Assembly (NCBI GenBank): GCA_905250125.1
Contig: CAJNOL010000295.1
Coordinates: forward strand, 1 to 64,000
Direction of reading: 5' to 3'
Source: Rotaria sordida
Taxonomy: Eukaryota; Rotifera; Eurotatoria; Philodinida; Philodinidae
DNA: 64,000 nucleotides
A model generated the notes under the pieces. That model searched no databases. It was given only the letters and a program-made list of their open reading frames with translations, and had not been told where the DNA came from. Made by a program: the position numbers and the translations under genes. The stretch's first letter is position 1, and the number at the start of each line of letters is the position of its first letter. Of the stretch, positions 1 through 13,557 are shown one piece after another.

Positions 1-2740
1 TATATCTCATGTGGTACTGGTGAAATTCAAGCAGCTGTACAAGATATTTGTTATGCGCTGTAGAACATACGAGAAATGGTGAGTTGGGTGAAATCAGTCA
101 TCAGTGAGTCGATCTAGTGGGTGTTATAAAGAAGACAAAAAACACTGGCGAGCAGAACTCCTACTCTCAGGTCGAAATTACTGTGAGAATAACTATTTAG
201 CCATCAGGTTTCTGCGATAAGAAGAATTTCATGAGTTTTTTGTAGCAGACAACTGCTTGAGCTCGAAACTTTATGTAGAGAGAATTCTAAATGTAACATG
301 AAAGATATCGTCGAATCGGATAACCTTGAATTGGGAGAAAAATATAAAATTGTCTGATCCGCTGCTGGAAACGATGGATAGGTCAGATCTTTCTCTCCCC
401 ATTGTGTATTTTTAGGACAAAATGGAGTAGCTTTATTAAGTTATTAAAATAATCTCTGGGTGTACCTATGAAATTAATGGATGATATCCTCATTAGTTTT
501 TGACTCGAACCTTGAAGTGAACTCAATCCTTCCAGTTGAAAACTGTACCAGAAATTGTTTAGCTTTATTCTAGTGTGCATAAAAACTTTCCGAATTTTAG
601 CTACTATACTAGTGAAGGTTAGCCTTATTCTATACCTGAATACTTAGAGTTGCGGAAAATCTCTATAGGAAAATTCAACAAATCATTGTTTGTTGTATGA
701 ATAGAACATCCTCAGAACTAATTATTGAACGAAAAATTTCATCGAGATTCCATCAAATGGAAGAAAACCAACTCAAGCTTTTCACATCACCATGTCAGGC
801 TTAGAAATGAAGGAAATTAGTGGGGAAAAGTGAATAATTAGAATTATGGAAAATTTAGCCTGATTAGTTCTGTTCGATCTTAAGTTGCCAATGGCGCTGT
901 GTAATGGTTGTATTTAGTTTCTTTAATTTGATAAAATGTGGATGATATTTTTAGTACGATCAGCATTTGAGAAGATGTTCTAATCATGCTACAAAGTACA
1001 GTTTGTTATGCGACAGTGTGAACGTCTTATTTTATACTACACCTACACTCAGGTAACATTTCGATCTTGTTTGGAGTTAAATAACTTTTAGTAAGAAACA
1101 ATCTCACAAATATACCAAAACTTATAGAGAAAATTTTAACTTGGTATGACTTACACAGCTGATAGTCATTAAGGGATATTGCTGATGAGTTTCTACAAGA
1201 CTACAATGTCTGATATAGAAAAAAAAAAGCTATACCATGAGAAACAAACATTCAAACAAGACTCAAAAAATACGAATTTTTTTATTTCATTTACTGTTGT
1301 ATTTATGATGTAAGTCTTTATGTCTAGATGTTTTGTTTATCTTTACAAATCAAATCAAATCATTTAAAAAAGTATCTTATTCTTACTGTAAGTTTATGTC
1401 GTTCGTATGACCCAATCTAGATTGATCAATATTTAGTGTAGTATTATTTTGTTCCAAGAGATTATATACTCATTATTAAACATTTTAAGATTAACTGGAA
1501 AGACGGAAAAAAATCTATGACGCATTGAGTCCTTTGACTCATTATTGAATAATAAATACTATGAATTTCCATGCTGTATTAATTACTTGACTGCTCACTT
1601 GCCTGAAAATTGATAATACGAGTGGTAATATTACACTATAAAGTAGGAACATCGTACGCATTCCAAGCTTATTCATAAAAACATACTTGTTCAAAAAATA
1701 TTAGATTAAAGAAGTAAAGCAAGCCTTTGCATTATATCATTCTATATATGTATATGAATTATCTTAATATGCGGTGAGAAGACTCTCTTTCTGTAATAGT
1801 GCAAAATATTAATTCATATTTTCTTACTTTCTGAGATCGAAAAGTAAATTCAAAAATATATCATAAAATGTGGCTTTGTCAATGCAAACTTCAGAGTGGA
1901 AATATTATAATTTGTTTGCACTAGTGGATGTTCTGAGATGAATAGGTCTCTCGTTATTTTGAGAATATCTACTTTAATTTTTGTCTGTTTCTATATTGTT
2001 TCGTATCGAAAGGTTCGTCTTTTAATTCTCCATAAAATAGTATATAATTTCTCAATATAGATATCATTCATTGGTTGACAAAGATTCAATGAAAAACACA
2101 GTCCAAGAAAAAGAATTTTTCAAAACAGATTTTTATCTAAATTGTCAAACTGCAAATTTTATTGATTTAGTAAGGACTGCTTTGGAATTATTTTGTTCTT
2201 GTAGATGAAATATAAATCTAGGATATCTGCTGGCCAATGTTTATTTTCTCGCATAGTGGGAAAATTATTCTTCTATTACGATCATCTTGAGTAATGTATG
2301 TCAAATTTCATGCCACGTTACTGTAATGTCAGAGGATGCGAGTATCGATATAGTTGTATATATCGTCTGCTCTAATACCTACACTTTTCTAATATTGACT
2401 ATATCTAGGGAGTAAGCACAAATGAAATTTTATTTCTATTCTGTAAATTGTTATGCACTGTACTGGCAAGTGAGAGAACAGCATACCGATATCCACAAAT
2501 AGAAGAGCAAACGACCCAATTTAGTCGTCACCTATCTTAAGCAACAGCTCCTACTGAAAATTTATTATCATGATATTAATTAAACAATGATGAAATATCA
2601 CAGAAAAATAGAGCATCATTCATTTTTACTATCACTATGCATAAAGAGAAAATTTTCTCAAACTTTCTAGACGAATATGAAGCATTTCTGTTAGTACTTT
2701 CGGATTTCTTTCAGTGGTATTGTATTTAATTGAATTGGCC
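1..2740. other. Non-coding region, no gene recognised
   Basis: About 2.7 kb of AT-rich sequence with frequent stops in all frames. I found no reading frame with recognisable protein similarity, no long repeat and no RNA gene. The only open frame over 60 codons (383-580, minus) has no recognisable motif and no plausible splice partners, so it is not called. The stretch could be intergenic DNA or old decayed mobile-element sequence; I cannot tell which. Confidence 0.6.
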
Positions 2741-2956
2741 ATCATGGAATTATTTTTCTATTGAATAGAGAGTCTTGGTGCATGTGCTTCTCATGGCACC
2801 AAATATGAAAAGGAGAGAATAAAAACTGTAATACCAGAACACCGAGTTGTTCAATATTACAGAACAAAAACGAAATATATATATACGTAATGTGAAAAAG
2901 AGAAAGTAAATATGTTCATTTAGGATATTCTTCGTCGAAGACAATGTAGAAAAAAA

Positions 2957-3240
2957 AGAGGGTGTGGGTGTCGGGTGTGCCTGGGGGTATGGGTGTGCCT
3001 GTGGGTGTAGGTGTCGATGTAGTGTCGGGTGTGGGTGTACGTGTCGATGTAGTGTCGGGTGTGGGTGTACGTGTCGATGTAGTGTCTGGTGTGGGTGTCG
3101 GTGTGGGTGTGGATGGGTGTGCCTGTGGCTGTGCATGTGGGTGCAGCGTGGGTGTGAGTGTGGATGAAGATATACACCTACACCCAGCCACACCCACACC
3201 CACCCACACCCACACCCACCCACACCCCACACCCCACCCT
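2957..3240. repeat. GT-rich / AC-rich minisatellite, telomere-like TGTGGG units
   Basis: From about 2957 to 3165 the plus strand is G/T rich, built from GTGTGGGTGT-like units. It includes three nearly perfect 30-base repeats (about 3019-3108) beginning GTGTCGATGTAGTGTC. From about 3176 to 3240 the polarity flips and the plus strand becomes CCCACACCCACACCC. The two halves are partly complementary, so the tract is a head-to-head arrangement of G-rich and C-rich repeats. The open frames running through it on both strands (Val/Gly/Cys-rich, or His/Thr/Pro-rich) are by-products of the repeat and not genes. TGTGGG-type repeats are reported telomeric repeats in bdelloid rotifers; calling this an interstitial telomere-like tract is inference. 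Confidence 0.8.
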
Positions 3241-4663
3241 ATTTTATAATATAGAAGCAAACATCGAACGGTATAGGTGTGGATGAAGAAAAGACCCACA
3301 CACGCATCCTCTTTGGGCGAGCATGTGCTAAGACGATTGCTGTGAACTGCTGGCTGGATGAGAGACTAATTGATCTTCCATCAGTGAGTTCCTACAATAT
3401 ATATCATTACATTTTGAATAATGTCACTATTGATCGAGAATGCGATGAATCATCAACCGCCAAATTTCGACCCATTTCATCATGCGAATGCAATTGTACG
3501 TACTGTTCAACTTCGTCTTATAATGCAGCAAGTACATTTTTGCTCTTGATTATTCATACTGCGACACTAGTTCGAGAAAGCGATTAAATCTCGTTTTTTC
3601 TGTTTTTTAACTCAGAATATTATAAATCTATTCTAAATCCCATTTGATCGCTCTAAAAAGTCTTTACTGCTTAAGCAGTTTTGTACAGCAACCAAAAAAA
3701 CATCTAATAGTTTATCGATGTGAAGCTAGCTCAACGCAACACGACGAATTATCACGATGAGAGAAAAAAATTCCATTGGTCAAAAAATCAACCAATCAGA
3801 AAATTGTAACACTAAAATTGTCTGTATAGAGAATGAAAATTGCAACATAGCGGTCCTTAGTGACGGTACACTCGAAAAAATGCCAAGCGTCTTACAAGAC
3901 AGTGCATCCGTCTATAGTCTAGTTTAGACGCGAGTTAGTCACAAGATGCGTCTTGGTTTTAGACACCTGGATAGCAGCGTCGAGAGACTACTAGCGATTC
4001 TCTTGCTTTGGATAGGCAGTAGAAAGTTGTGCTTCCAATACGGGAGTCTTGTAATCAAGAACAAACAGTATCAATATAGTAGAAGGACATTCCACTGCGC
4101 TTAGTAGTAAAAGAGAGAAGATTATGTCCTGGTTCTGCCATTAGCGACTCTTCTATTGGTTTGTATTCCGGAGAACAGGACATACGTAGAGATGGCATCA
4201 CCTTCTACTCGCCATTTCAAACAAGAAGGACGCTAATAGTCTGAAGCAGCTGCTACATCTGGATCAAATAGACATTGATGCATCTCATTTTTAAGAGCTT
4301 TGATTCAATAGATATTAACAAGTCTTGTACGTTACCGTAGTCAAACATGTGACCAGCAAGTTACAAACACGGCGAATGTTTATATATTCAAAACAGATTT
4401 CATAAAATTATATTTTTAAATAATACTTTTTCAAACAATCGAGTAAACACAATAAGTATTCAAATAACACATGGACTGATTTTACTATCCCCTCTCCGTA
4501 CGTATGGCAACCCTGATTTCGATCCAGCAACATGTCAGAGAAAGACAGCACCACCATAATTATAATTTATATTATAAATTGATTCATGAACATCTTGATG
4601 AAGTGCTTAGCATCAGTCATTAATTGATCAATTAATATAGAAAATAAATTGCTCATCAAATAC
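3241..4663. other. Non-coding region, no gene recognised
   Basis: No supported gene. A 102-codon open frame at 3279-3587 (plus) starts right after the AC-rich repeat. It has no recognisable domain, no flanking splice structure and no homopolymer or codon pattern like the real exons further along, so I treat it as chance. Confidence 0.55.
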
Positions 4664-4946
4664 ATACCCAGGTGAAACAAGCCCGGTCGTAAATGGCCGT
4701 TTTTGATCGTATTTGACCCGTTTGGTATGCGCCGTATTACGGCCGTATATCGCCGTGTCGTAAACGATCGAATACGGGATTTTCCAACCGTTTTTCACCG
4801 TTTCTAATCGTATACGGCACGGTGATATACGGTCGTATTACGGCGCATACCAAACGGGTCAAATGCGGGCAGTTTACGGCCGTATCCTTATCATTAACGG
4901 TCGTTTACGACCCGCTCACGGTCATCGTAATGCTGGGCCTGGGTAT
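4664..4946. mobile_element. GC-rich palindromic element with ATACCCAGG termini (MITE-like)
   Basis: The element is bounded by inverted termini ATACCCAGG (4664-4672) and CCTGGGTAT (4938-4946). Inside, the two halves are long inverted repeats of each other. For example, GACCCGTTTGGTATGCGCC near 4717-4735 is mirrored by GGCGCATACCAAACGGGTC near 4842-4860. Both halves are rich in CGTATTACGGCCGTA-like words. Its GC content is far above the flanks. It has no coding capacity. This fits a non-autonomous foldback or MITE mobilised in trans; the parent family is unknown to me. Confidence 0.75.
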
Positions 4947-5718
4947 ATTTTGCTATAGATGTCGAAAAACAAATCAAAAATCTTTTTACTAGTAACTAAG
5001 TAAATATGTAGTTGCTAGTAAAGTAAAGGTAAAGTCCCACCCCTATTTGTAACACAAATGGAACACTTGGAACATGTTCCTGAACGAATCGGCGGCAGAA
5101 TTACTCGAATCGGACGCTAACTTCACCTACGTCAACATATGAATATTGCTATTTTATATTTCGAAAAATATAATCGTTCAGCAAATCTTCTTAATTACAT
5201 GTGGACAGGTTTTATAGAATAAAAAACGCACGATTGGCTTGTTTAGAAAAAATTTTTCCCATAGAAAATATATTTAACAGACTGATATTTCTAAATGTTC
5301 GAAAAAAGCTTCGAAACTTTAACTAATTCATAAAGAGACGAAAATTTTTCACTTAGAAGAATGTTCACTATAGAACCAGTTCAGAACACCGGAGAGAAAA
5401 GTAGTTTTTTCGGATTTACTTATCGCCAATGAAGGATCTTGTCAAATTCAAAATATTAGAACATATGCCTGTGCTCTTAAAAATATGAGCTAAAACAAAT
5501 ATAATGAATCTATTTTTACCGTTAAAAATCTTCAAAAAATAGAGTGTGGGTGAATGTTGGTTTTGACTACTCCTAGCCCACATCCACACCCATCCCCTAT
5601 TCGAAAAATAAGCTGTTTTTGGAAAAAACTGAAAATCTTTTTCGTTTTTTATCAGTTCATGATATGTCGAACACGTAAGTCAATGTCTTAGCTCACGTTC
5701 ATGTGATGTATTTAAATC

Positions 5719-5944
5719 TTTTTTGTTGGAAAGAGCACATTAAGATGCAGGACACCGCAGAGTCCTTTTCGTAATAAGCTCTTTTATTACAATATTAGAA
5801 AACACCTCTATAGGAACAGTGCCATGTTTTAGGGTTTTTTAAGTCACTGAACTTGTGATTCCTTCTTTCCACTTAAAAAGTAAGAATTTAACAAAAGGAT
5901 TCTGTGGTGCTCTGCATCCTGCCATGTTCTTTCAAACAAACAAA
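5719..5944. repeat. Short foldback (inverted repeat, arms about 50 bases)
   Basis: The left arm (about 5719-5774), containing GTTGGAAAGAGCACATTAAG, is mirrored by the right arm (about 5889-5944), containing CTGCATCCTGCCATGTTCTT. The arms are separated by about 115 bases and are imperfect. No coding sequence lies inside. It is probably a small non-autonomous inverted-repeat element. Confidence 0.6.
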
Positions 5945-7109
5945 ATTACCTGAACTGAGAAATTTGGGTTGCTAAATTCGCTATTTTTGACTTTTGTTTG
6001 ACCAATATCTTCCTCAAACGTCATGATATCGAGTTGAAAATTTCATCTCATTTGAACATTTCTGGGCTGAGATCGTTTTTTGAGAGAAGGAAGCCCTAAT
6101 AAAACATTTTAGGGTAAAGTCATGAACGTTCGACTACTTTTTTTTTTGTAAAAAGTTTCTTTTATCGAATTTCACGTGAAATAGCGGATATTTGAATCTG
6201 TTTCTTGGATCGTCTAATCAATAAAGCATCAATAATTTCGAACTGTTGCCTCTCTATTTCGTCTATGAGTAGAAAACATCTAAACCAGTAGAATGTTCCA
6301 ACAATTCTTCTTTTAACTTAGGTTTTACCCTAGATATGATCATTTCAGAGCACAGTAGTTTTATAACATTCTTAAAACATGGAAAACTCATGTGTTTTGA
6401 AGTAGTCATAACTCAGACAAAGCTAAATAAAAATATGAATCTTTGAAAGATGATACCAATTTAGATGCCTTCTACTTCAGAACATTTACGAACTGAAAAG
6501 CTCTAAACTTCTACCATTTCAGGTGAAAGTCAGAAAGCTGTTTTCTAATCACTTCCTATCTAATTAGCACGATCAAAATCGATAAAAAACTTTTTCAAAT
6601 CGTAGATAAAAAAAAAAGTTTGTTTTTGTTCGAAAACATATCACAGAAAAATTAAAAGTTTTAGAGTCATTCAATGATCATTAGAGATGTTAATGAACGA
6701 AATTTTCGTGTCGTAAAATTTTATAAAATGATCATGGTATGAGAACGAATGTGTGTAAGAATAAATCTTCTTAATTCATTCAAAGGCCATCAAAATCAAT
6801 GTGAAACTAACCTCTTATCAAAATAATATTTCCTGGTAAAGTAATTTGAATAAAAATAAGGAGTATTTTTTAATCAAGTGATTTCGTATAATTCTTCATA
6901 GTTAATCAAATCAATAGACATTTCATTCGAAAGAGGAAAAATTTACTGACACCAAAATCTTTTCTTTCAGGATACACATATTAAAACAAAGAACATACGA
7001 TGGTGTTTGAATACATTGGTCATTGGCATTTAGCACTAATTACATATCAATGTACCAATTAAAATCTTTCAATTGAGAAAACATTTACAAGCAGAAAAAA
7101 AACAGATAA

Positions 7110-8017
7110 ATTTGTCTGATGAACAATGCCATTTTTAATCCTTATTATCGTTTTGTTAATAATCTTTCATTAATTGATCACTCGTGTCTTTATCGACTTG
7201 TTTGTTCTTTAACCTTATTAACATATTTACTATATTTAAGAAATTCTTTTTCAGTTAACAATTTAAAATTAAATTGTGACATATATATTGTTTCTTTTTT
7301 CTTATTTCTAATACCAGTAGATAATGAAACAATTGATTCAATCGTACTATATAAATCAGAATGACGATCTTTTTCCATAAGAACAAAAGCTAATTTTCAA
7401 AATATAGACCATCTTTTTTATCGATGCGAGAATTCTTAAAATTTCAGTTTAATTAATTCATTTTTTTGAAGAATTTTTCTATCAGCATCCAATTAAAGAC
7501 CATGTGGTCGAATTTTCGGTACAAATCCATCAACTTGGTTTTTATTTGATATGCCACGACTAGCATCATCTTTATAACCCATACCATGTAGAACAGCCAT
7601 ACCACATTTTTCAATAGGTACTTGTTCATAATCAGTATTTTTAATTTCTTTCTCTTCAATTATATTTTCATCACTATTGAAATTATTCATAAATGAGTTA
7701 GTAGAACCTTTTTCAATTGTATGTACACGAATAGTTTCATTTTTATTTCGTTGATTCTAAGTTTGATTAGATTCTTCAGTTTCAGGAATAAGTGTACGTT
7801 TTGCTTCAACATCTAATCAATTAACAATTTCATTTGTCGATGATGTATTTGATACAACAGTTTTATTAACACTTGTTTTAAATTTAAAAATTTATAATAA
7901 ACATTTGTTTGACCAGCAATAACAAGTTCTTTTTTGTTAACAGTTGATGTACTCATATTAATTAGAGCATTATCAAAAATCAGTTACAAATTCGAATTCG
8001 GATTGTTCATTATTCAT
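7110..8017 (-). pseudogene. Decayed GPKOW/Spp2-like (G-patch and KOW motif) gene copy
   Basis: GPKOW is the metazoan Spp2 homologue; its G-patch activates the spliceosomal helicase DHX16. On the minus strand, starting near 8017, the frame reads SEFEFVTDF and then shifts. KELVI follows near 7940. A longer open piece (7690-7493) reads DYEQVPIEKCGMAVLHGMGY, the family's VPxExxGxAxLRGMGW G-patch core, and then PKIRPHGL. A stop codon follows exactly where GLGAD is expected: the frame reads L-stop-LDAD, apparently GGA changed to TAA. Further downstream, 7378-7190 encodes MEKDRHSDLY...IESI and LTEKEFLKYSKYVNK, matching the first KOW region and the sequence after it. At least one frameshift and several stops break it, and the C-terminal half is missing or unrecognisable. 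The good residual similarity points to recent decay. An intact copy should exist elsewhere. Confidence 0.8.
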
Positions 8018-10518
8018 TATGGTAGATAAATTACATTGAATAGACGATGATGATGCAATAATATTACGAGCAGGTGGTTATATGCCACGATATAACTGCA
8101 GAAGAACGATACTCTCTACATTAAATGATCTAACTGATAGAGCACATCAAAGAATGTGGGTGCCGCGGTGTCGTTCTTGTACAGTTGTACCCAGAAATCA
8201 ATTAAAAGATGTATAATATTAATCAGTTTTTAATCGGTTTTAATCCAATTTTACTCCTAAATTTCTTCTACATGATAGTGTTGATCAAATTAAAAAAGAT
8301 TTGGTATCAAATTATCAGTGAAATTTGAATGTATACGTGAATGATGTGTGAAAGAAATTATAAAAGGTATTGATACTTCATTAGTAATCGTTGTACAAAG
8401 AGTCCATTTATGATTATATATGATATTCAAAGCAGTCAAAATCTATAATAAGTAGCAACTGATTGTTTTCGTTATATCACAACATCGAATGAAAATGAAC
8501 CGATCAAAGATCTTGATTTCTCAACCAGTATAGTTCATGTAATAGAATTTGAATTTAGAAGATATTGCTATTTTGTTAATCATAGATTCATGCAATAAAA
8601 AGGGTTTTAACTCTATCATCACTTCTATCAATGAACCTTATTCTTAAATCCCTTGTTGGCCACGAAAATGCAAAAAAAATTATCACACACATGAGTTCGT
8701 GTGTGGCCACTTGTTATGCATCTTCGTGGATACCATGTGAATTGGGAACAAGACTCATTATCTTTTTTTATAATTCCTTTTCAACCTGTACTTGCAATCT
8801 AAAAGACTTTTATTTTTTTTTACAATAAACCGTCATATATCACAAAATTATGGTAAATTCATCCTATCTAGATATATCGATTATATAGAATTAACTTGTT
8901 CTCAACACTAATGAAGATGTTCTCAACATGGACTTACAAGTAAATTACGTCCAATGTAAAAAAAAACTGATTTTTTTACGATTTTTTTATGATTAAAAAT
9001 TGTTTATAATGACACTTCGTTAATCAAAATAATGATTACAATGTATCAAGGAATATTGGAAAAAAAAGAATATAAACATATATTTATCACGTTTAATTTA
9101 CCATAAAGAAATACTTCAACAAGAAGAAACAGAATGAAAGAACACAAGTATATATCTGCCAATCTCTACTCCACGCCTCATTTCTCATTTTTCACTTCTG
9201 ATTATTAACGTTAAAATGGTTGAAGAATTTCTGCTAGAAATATTTACATTTCCCCGGGAGAAAATCCATTTCTACTAAAACTTCTCTTTATAGTGAAAAA
9301 ATAATTTTTTTTCATTTCTACTTATACTGTAAGAATAATCTATTCGATTTCTTCGTATATCTTATACATTTCTCATTATGAGGGTAGATATGGTTGATGT
9401 ATTTCTAATCGAAAACATTTAGTGATGGATTCTGTTTTGTTATGAAAAGCGTTTCTCCTTGATTTTGTGTAGGATAAAGGGTTTCTGCTATAAGTAAAAC
9501 AATTTCTCGATTTTGAAGGATATCGTCCAGTCCTCTATATGACAGCTTCCATAGATAAATAGTTTTTAAAAGTCCCGACAGTATTCATCTAAGAAAAATT
9601 TTACTGTATGTTACAAATTATCATGAAAAAGAACTCCTTTGTTCTTAAGTCACTAACAGCTGTTTGTCTCGTATCATCCATCTGATAGCATGCTGACACT
9701 ATGTTATGACATATACCTCGTTGCTAGTTCGTGTAAGAACTCTGCATCAAACCATTCTTTTTTTCCAGAACTACAACTAGCATTAATTGTAGAGAAAATA
9801 TCAAGGGAAGCAATCTGCTTCTAGACAGCACTTTATCTCGCAAGGAAGTTGAAAGGCAGAATGTATTCTTCCTTTTATCTACTTTGTTCTTTCTATTTAT
9901 TCTATAAATAACGTATACCATATGTCGTCTATTTTTTCTTTAGTTATATCTATATATATATATATATATATATTTGATTAAATAGTGCTTGCGGTAACCA
10001 TGACATTCTAAAGTTAAGGTCATATTAAAAAGAAAAAAAGTTAATATCAATATTATATAGATATATATATATATGTGTGTGTGTATTATATGTCTGTTTT
10101 AAATGTGAAAATAATAATTCGTTTTTTTTTGTTGAGTTTTACATTTACTTACGACCTCTGTTTTATTAATTTTTGATTTGATAAATAGTATGTTTTTTTT
10201 CCTTGAATGAATCATGAAGTCATCAGGCCGATCGGTTTGTCGGTCGTCCAACCGGGCGCGACGATTCTGCATAAGCATTTATGTTTTTTTTTTATTTTGT
10301 TTATTTATTTCATTGATTTTTCAGGAATGTCTATTGTGGTAAAAAAAAACAAATTAAAAGAAAAAAATTGTTGTTTTTCTTTGTTTTTTTATAGATAAAA
10401 AATAATTTTTTTTGAAATTAACTGTCTAGCGAATTTCAAGAGACACGTGTTTTTTTTTGTTGATCTTGTTCTATGTTTCATTTTTTATTACTATACAAAA
10501 TAAATTCAATAATTTACA
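8018..10518. other. Non-coding region upstream of CNOT3
   Basis: No supported gene. A small hairpin-like sequence occurs at about 8685-8710 (CACACACATGAGTTCGTGTGTG). A TA tract lies at about 9949-9972, and a TA tract followed by TG units at about 10060-10085. The open frames at 8631-8828, 9724-9921 and 10207-10398 are short and low in information, and show no protein similarity I can recognise. The last few hundred bases presumably contain the CNOT3 promoter and leader. No clear TATA box is evident. Confidence 0.5.
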
Positions 10519-13500
10519 ATGGGCGATAGGAGAAAATTACACGGTAGAAATTTTCTTAATGGAATATTTATATTATAATTAGGAAATTTTTATTTTTATT
10601 GTTTGTAGGAGAAATTGAACGTTGCCTTAAAAAAGTAACGGAAGGTGTGGATACATTTGATGATATTTGGCAAAAGGTAGACAAAAGATAAAAAAAAAAA
10701 AGAAAAATTCTTATTTCATATTCTTATTGTTAAATTAATCTAGGTTCATTCAGCACCAAATCATAATCAAAAAGATAGATATGAACAAGAATTAAAAAAA
10801 GAAATAAAAAAATTACAACGTTTACGTGATCAAATTAAAGTATGGATGTCATCAACAGAAATCAAAGACAAAAAACAATTACAAGAAGCAAGAAAAAATA
10901 TCGAACAAGTTTGTTAAAAAAAAAAAAGAAAATCAAATCATTACATATTATTCTCCATTTTTTATTTTTAGAAAATGGAAAAATTTAAAATTGTTGAACG
11001 AGAAACAAAAACAAAAGCTTATAGTAAAGAAGGTTTAGGTGCAGGACAAAAACTTGATCCACAAGAAAAAGAAAAAGAAGAATGTACACAATGGATAACG
11101 GTAGATTAGAATTATGATTCTCTTTTTTTTTTAATAAATAAATAAATAAAAAAATAAACAAACTTTTTTTTTATTTCTCAGGAAGCCATACATGAATTGA
11201 ATATTCAAATTGATAAATTTGAAGCTGACATTGAAACAGTATCTGCATCATTAAAGAAGAAAAAATCTGACAAAGAAGTAAGTTAATTCAAAATTTCATT
11301 ATACTCACAAATAACAAAGAAAACAAAAACGAAGATTACGCGAAGTTATAAACAACTTCATATGTTTCGTATAAAAATTACAAAATATCTAATAAAATTT
11401 CACAATAGACAGATGATATTGGTTCGTAGTTTTCTTGAATCGAAAAGGTCATCCTACATTCATTATTTTCTATGAAAATTAAAAATTAATATTTAATATA
11501 AATTTTTTTTTTTGCTATATCCAGAAATTAGAACGTCTTGAAGAAACAAAACATTCAATCGAAAGACATAAATTTCATATTGAATCACTTGAAAAAATTC
11601 TACGTGCTATTGATAATGATGCGCTTGATCTTAAACCAATACATAATTTACGTGCCGATATTGAATATTATATAGAATCAAATCAAGAATCAGATTTTAA
11701 AGAAAATGAATTAATGTATGAAGAAATTGATATGGATAATTTAACAACAATATTGGCACCAGTTATAGCTGTACCAACAACACAATCTCATCCTCTATCA
11801 TTATCAAATGGTAATAGTAATAGTTTAAATTTAAATACAACAACATTAGCTGATATAAGTGCACCAACATTAAACATACATTCACATTCATCAACAAATA
11901 ATATGTAAGAATTAAATGAAATATTTTAAATCTTGTTTTATTTGTTGTCATTTAGATCTGAACGTACAGCAGCATTTTTTACAAATTCAAATCATGGTGA
12001 TAATGAATCAACAATGAGTTTAACAACACCATCATCAACACAACCAAGTTCACCAACTGCTAGTCCGGCTTTATCAGCAATTGATGATCGAAAACGAAAT
12101 AAATCCGATTCGGAAGATAATCAATCACAACGAAATCGGTATTCAATAAACATTATTATTATGTTTTTTTTTGTTTTATTAATAATATTATTTTTTTGAA
12201 AATTATCTAGAACAAATTCAGGTGCCAATGGTTCAACAACAAATGTTACTTATGGATCTTCACCAAAAAATCCTCTTATACATCAACAGTCATCATCAAC
12301 AAAAACACCATTATCATCAGCATCTGTATTATCTGCAAGTGCACCAACACATTTTACTTATCCAACAACACCACCAGCAACAACAACAACACAACCTGTT
12401 TTACAATATTCAACAATTGTTTCACAAAATACAATACCATCAACACCAATAACAAGTAATAATTCAATATCTAAACAACAAAATATATTTTCACCACAAA
12501 CAAAACAAATGTCAAGACAAACATCAATTAATAATAATGATTCAACAGTTATTACAAGTTCAAGTCAATCAATACCATCATCATCATCATCATCAACAAC
12601 AACAACAATAACAAATTCAATATCAAATAGTTCTCATCCACCTTCATTATTAACAAATAATGATCGTACCGGTATAATTTAATGAATTTTCATAGTTCAA
12701 ATATCCTTCATTTAACTAAATTAAATCATCAATGATCTTGTAAGCTCTATAAATTAGAGATATGCAGAATTCTCGATAGTTTTCGAAATGAAAGGGACTA
12801 AAAATTTGGGAAAAAACAATTAGTGGTCGCATATTTGATGAAAGTGTGGTTTCTATTTCACTTTCCACAAACCTCAATTTGCAGACATGTAATTCAACCA
12901 CACAAAACATCGTATGAGGATGAGAGTGGCATGTAAAAAATGAATTCGTAGATGATCTTGTTGGTAAATGGTAATTCAATGTTGACATTCACATTTGGAA
13001 TTTTATCAAAATCTTATAAAAAAAAATGAAAACTAAAGTCATTATTAAATAGCAAAAACCGCAGTAAACAAAAGTTCCACAATAAGAAAAAATTATAGAG
13101 AATTATGGAAAATTTTTACTTATTTATATGTAAAACTTTATGTTCAATTAGAAAAGTTCATTAAACATTCGTATTTATATTCATATCTAATGTTTCTTGT
13201 TCTTGAATAGCTTGATAGTTATTTTTCTATAATACTAAGAGAATTTTGTTTTTTTGTTGATTTTATTTTCTATACTGCGACACACATATTTAGAAGCAAT
13301 CAAACTGGCAGGATGTAACACTAAGAAAAGTTGCCTTTTAAAACTTGGCAGATAATTTTCAAACAATAGCTCAAAATATAAAAACAAAAAAAAACTTATG
13401 CTATTTATCACTTTTAGAATCTTTCAACTAGAGTAGAATTAAAAGAGAGAGAGAGAGCGAGAAAAAAATTTTACTAGAATATCTTTCGTTGGATTACTAC

Positions 13501-13525
13501 AAAAACAAAAAGATTTTCTCTTCTA

Positions 13526-13557
<32 letters not shown>

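Noticed and set aside
3019..3108. Possible CRISPR-like spaced repeat (30-base unit, three copies)
   Set aside because: The units are directly adjacent with no unique spacers, and the genome is eukaryotic; it is a minisatellite.
2750..3249. Overlapping open frames on both strands (His/Thr/Pro-rich, Val/Gly-rich, Cys/Gly-rich)
   Set aside because: All are by-products of the GT/AC minisatellite, with no complexity beyond the repeat.
3279..3587. 102-codon open frame after the AC-rich repeat
   Set aside because: No recognisable domain, no splice context, and composition unlike the genuine exons in this window.
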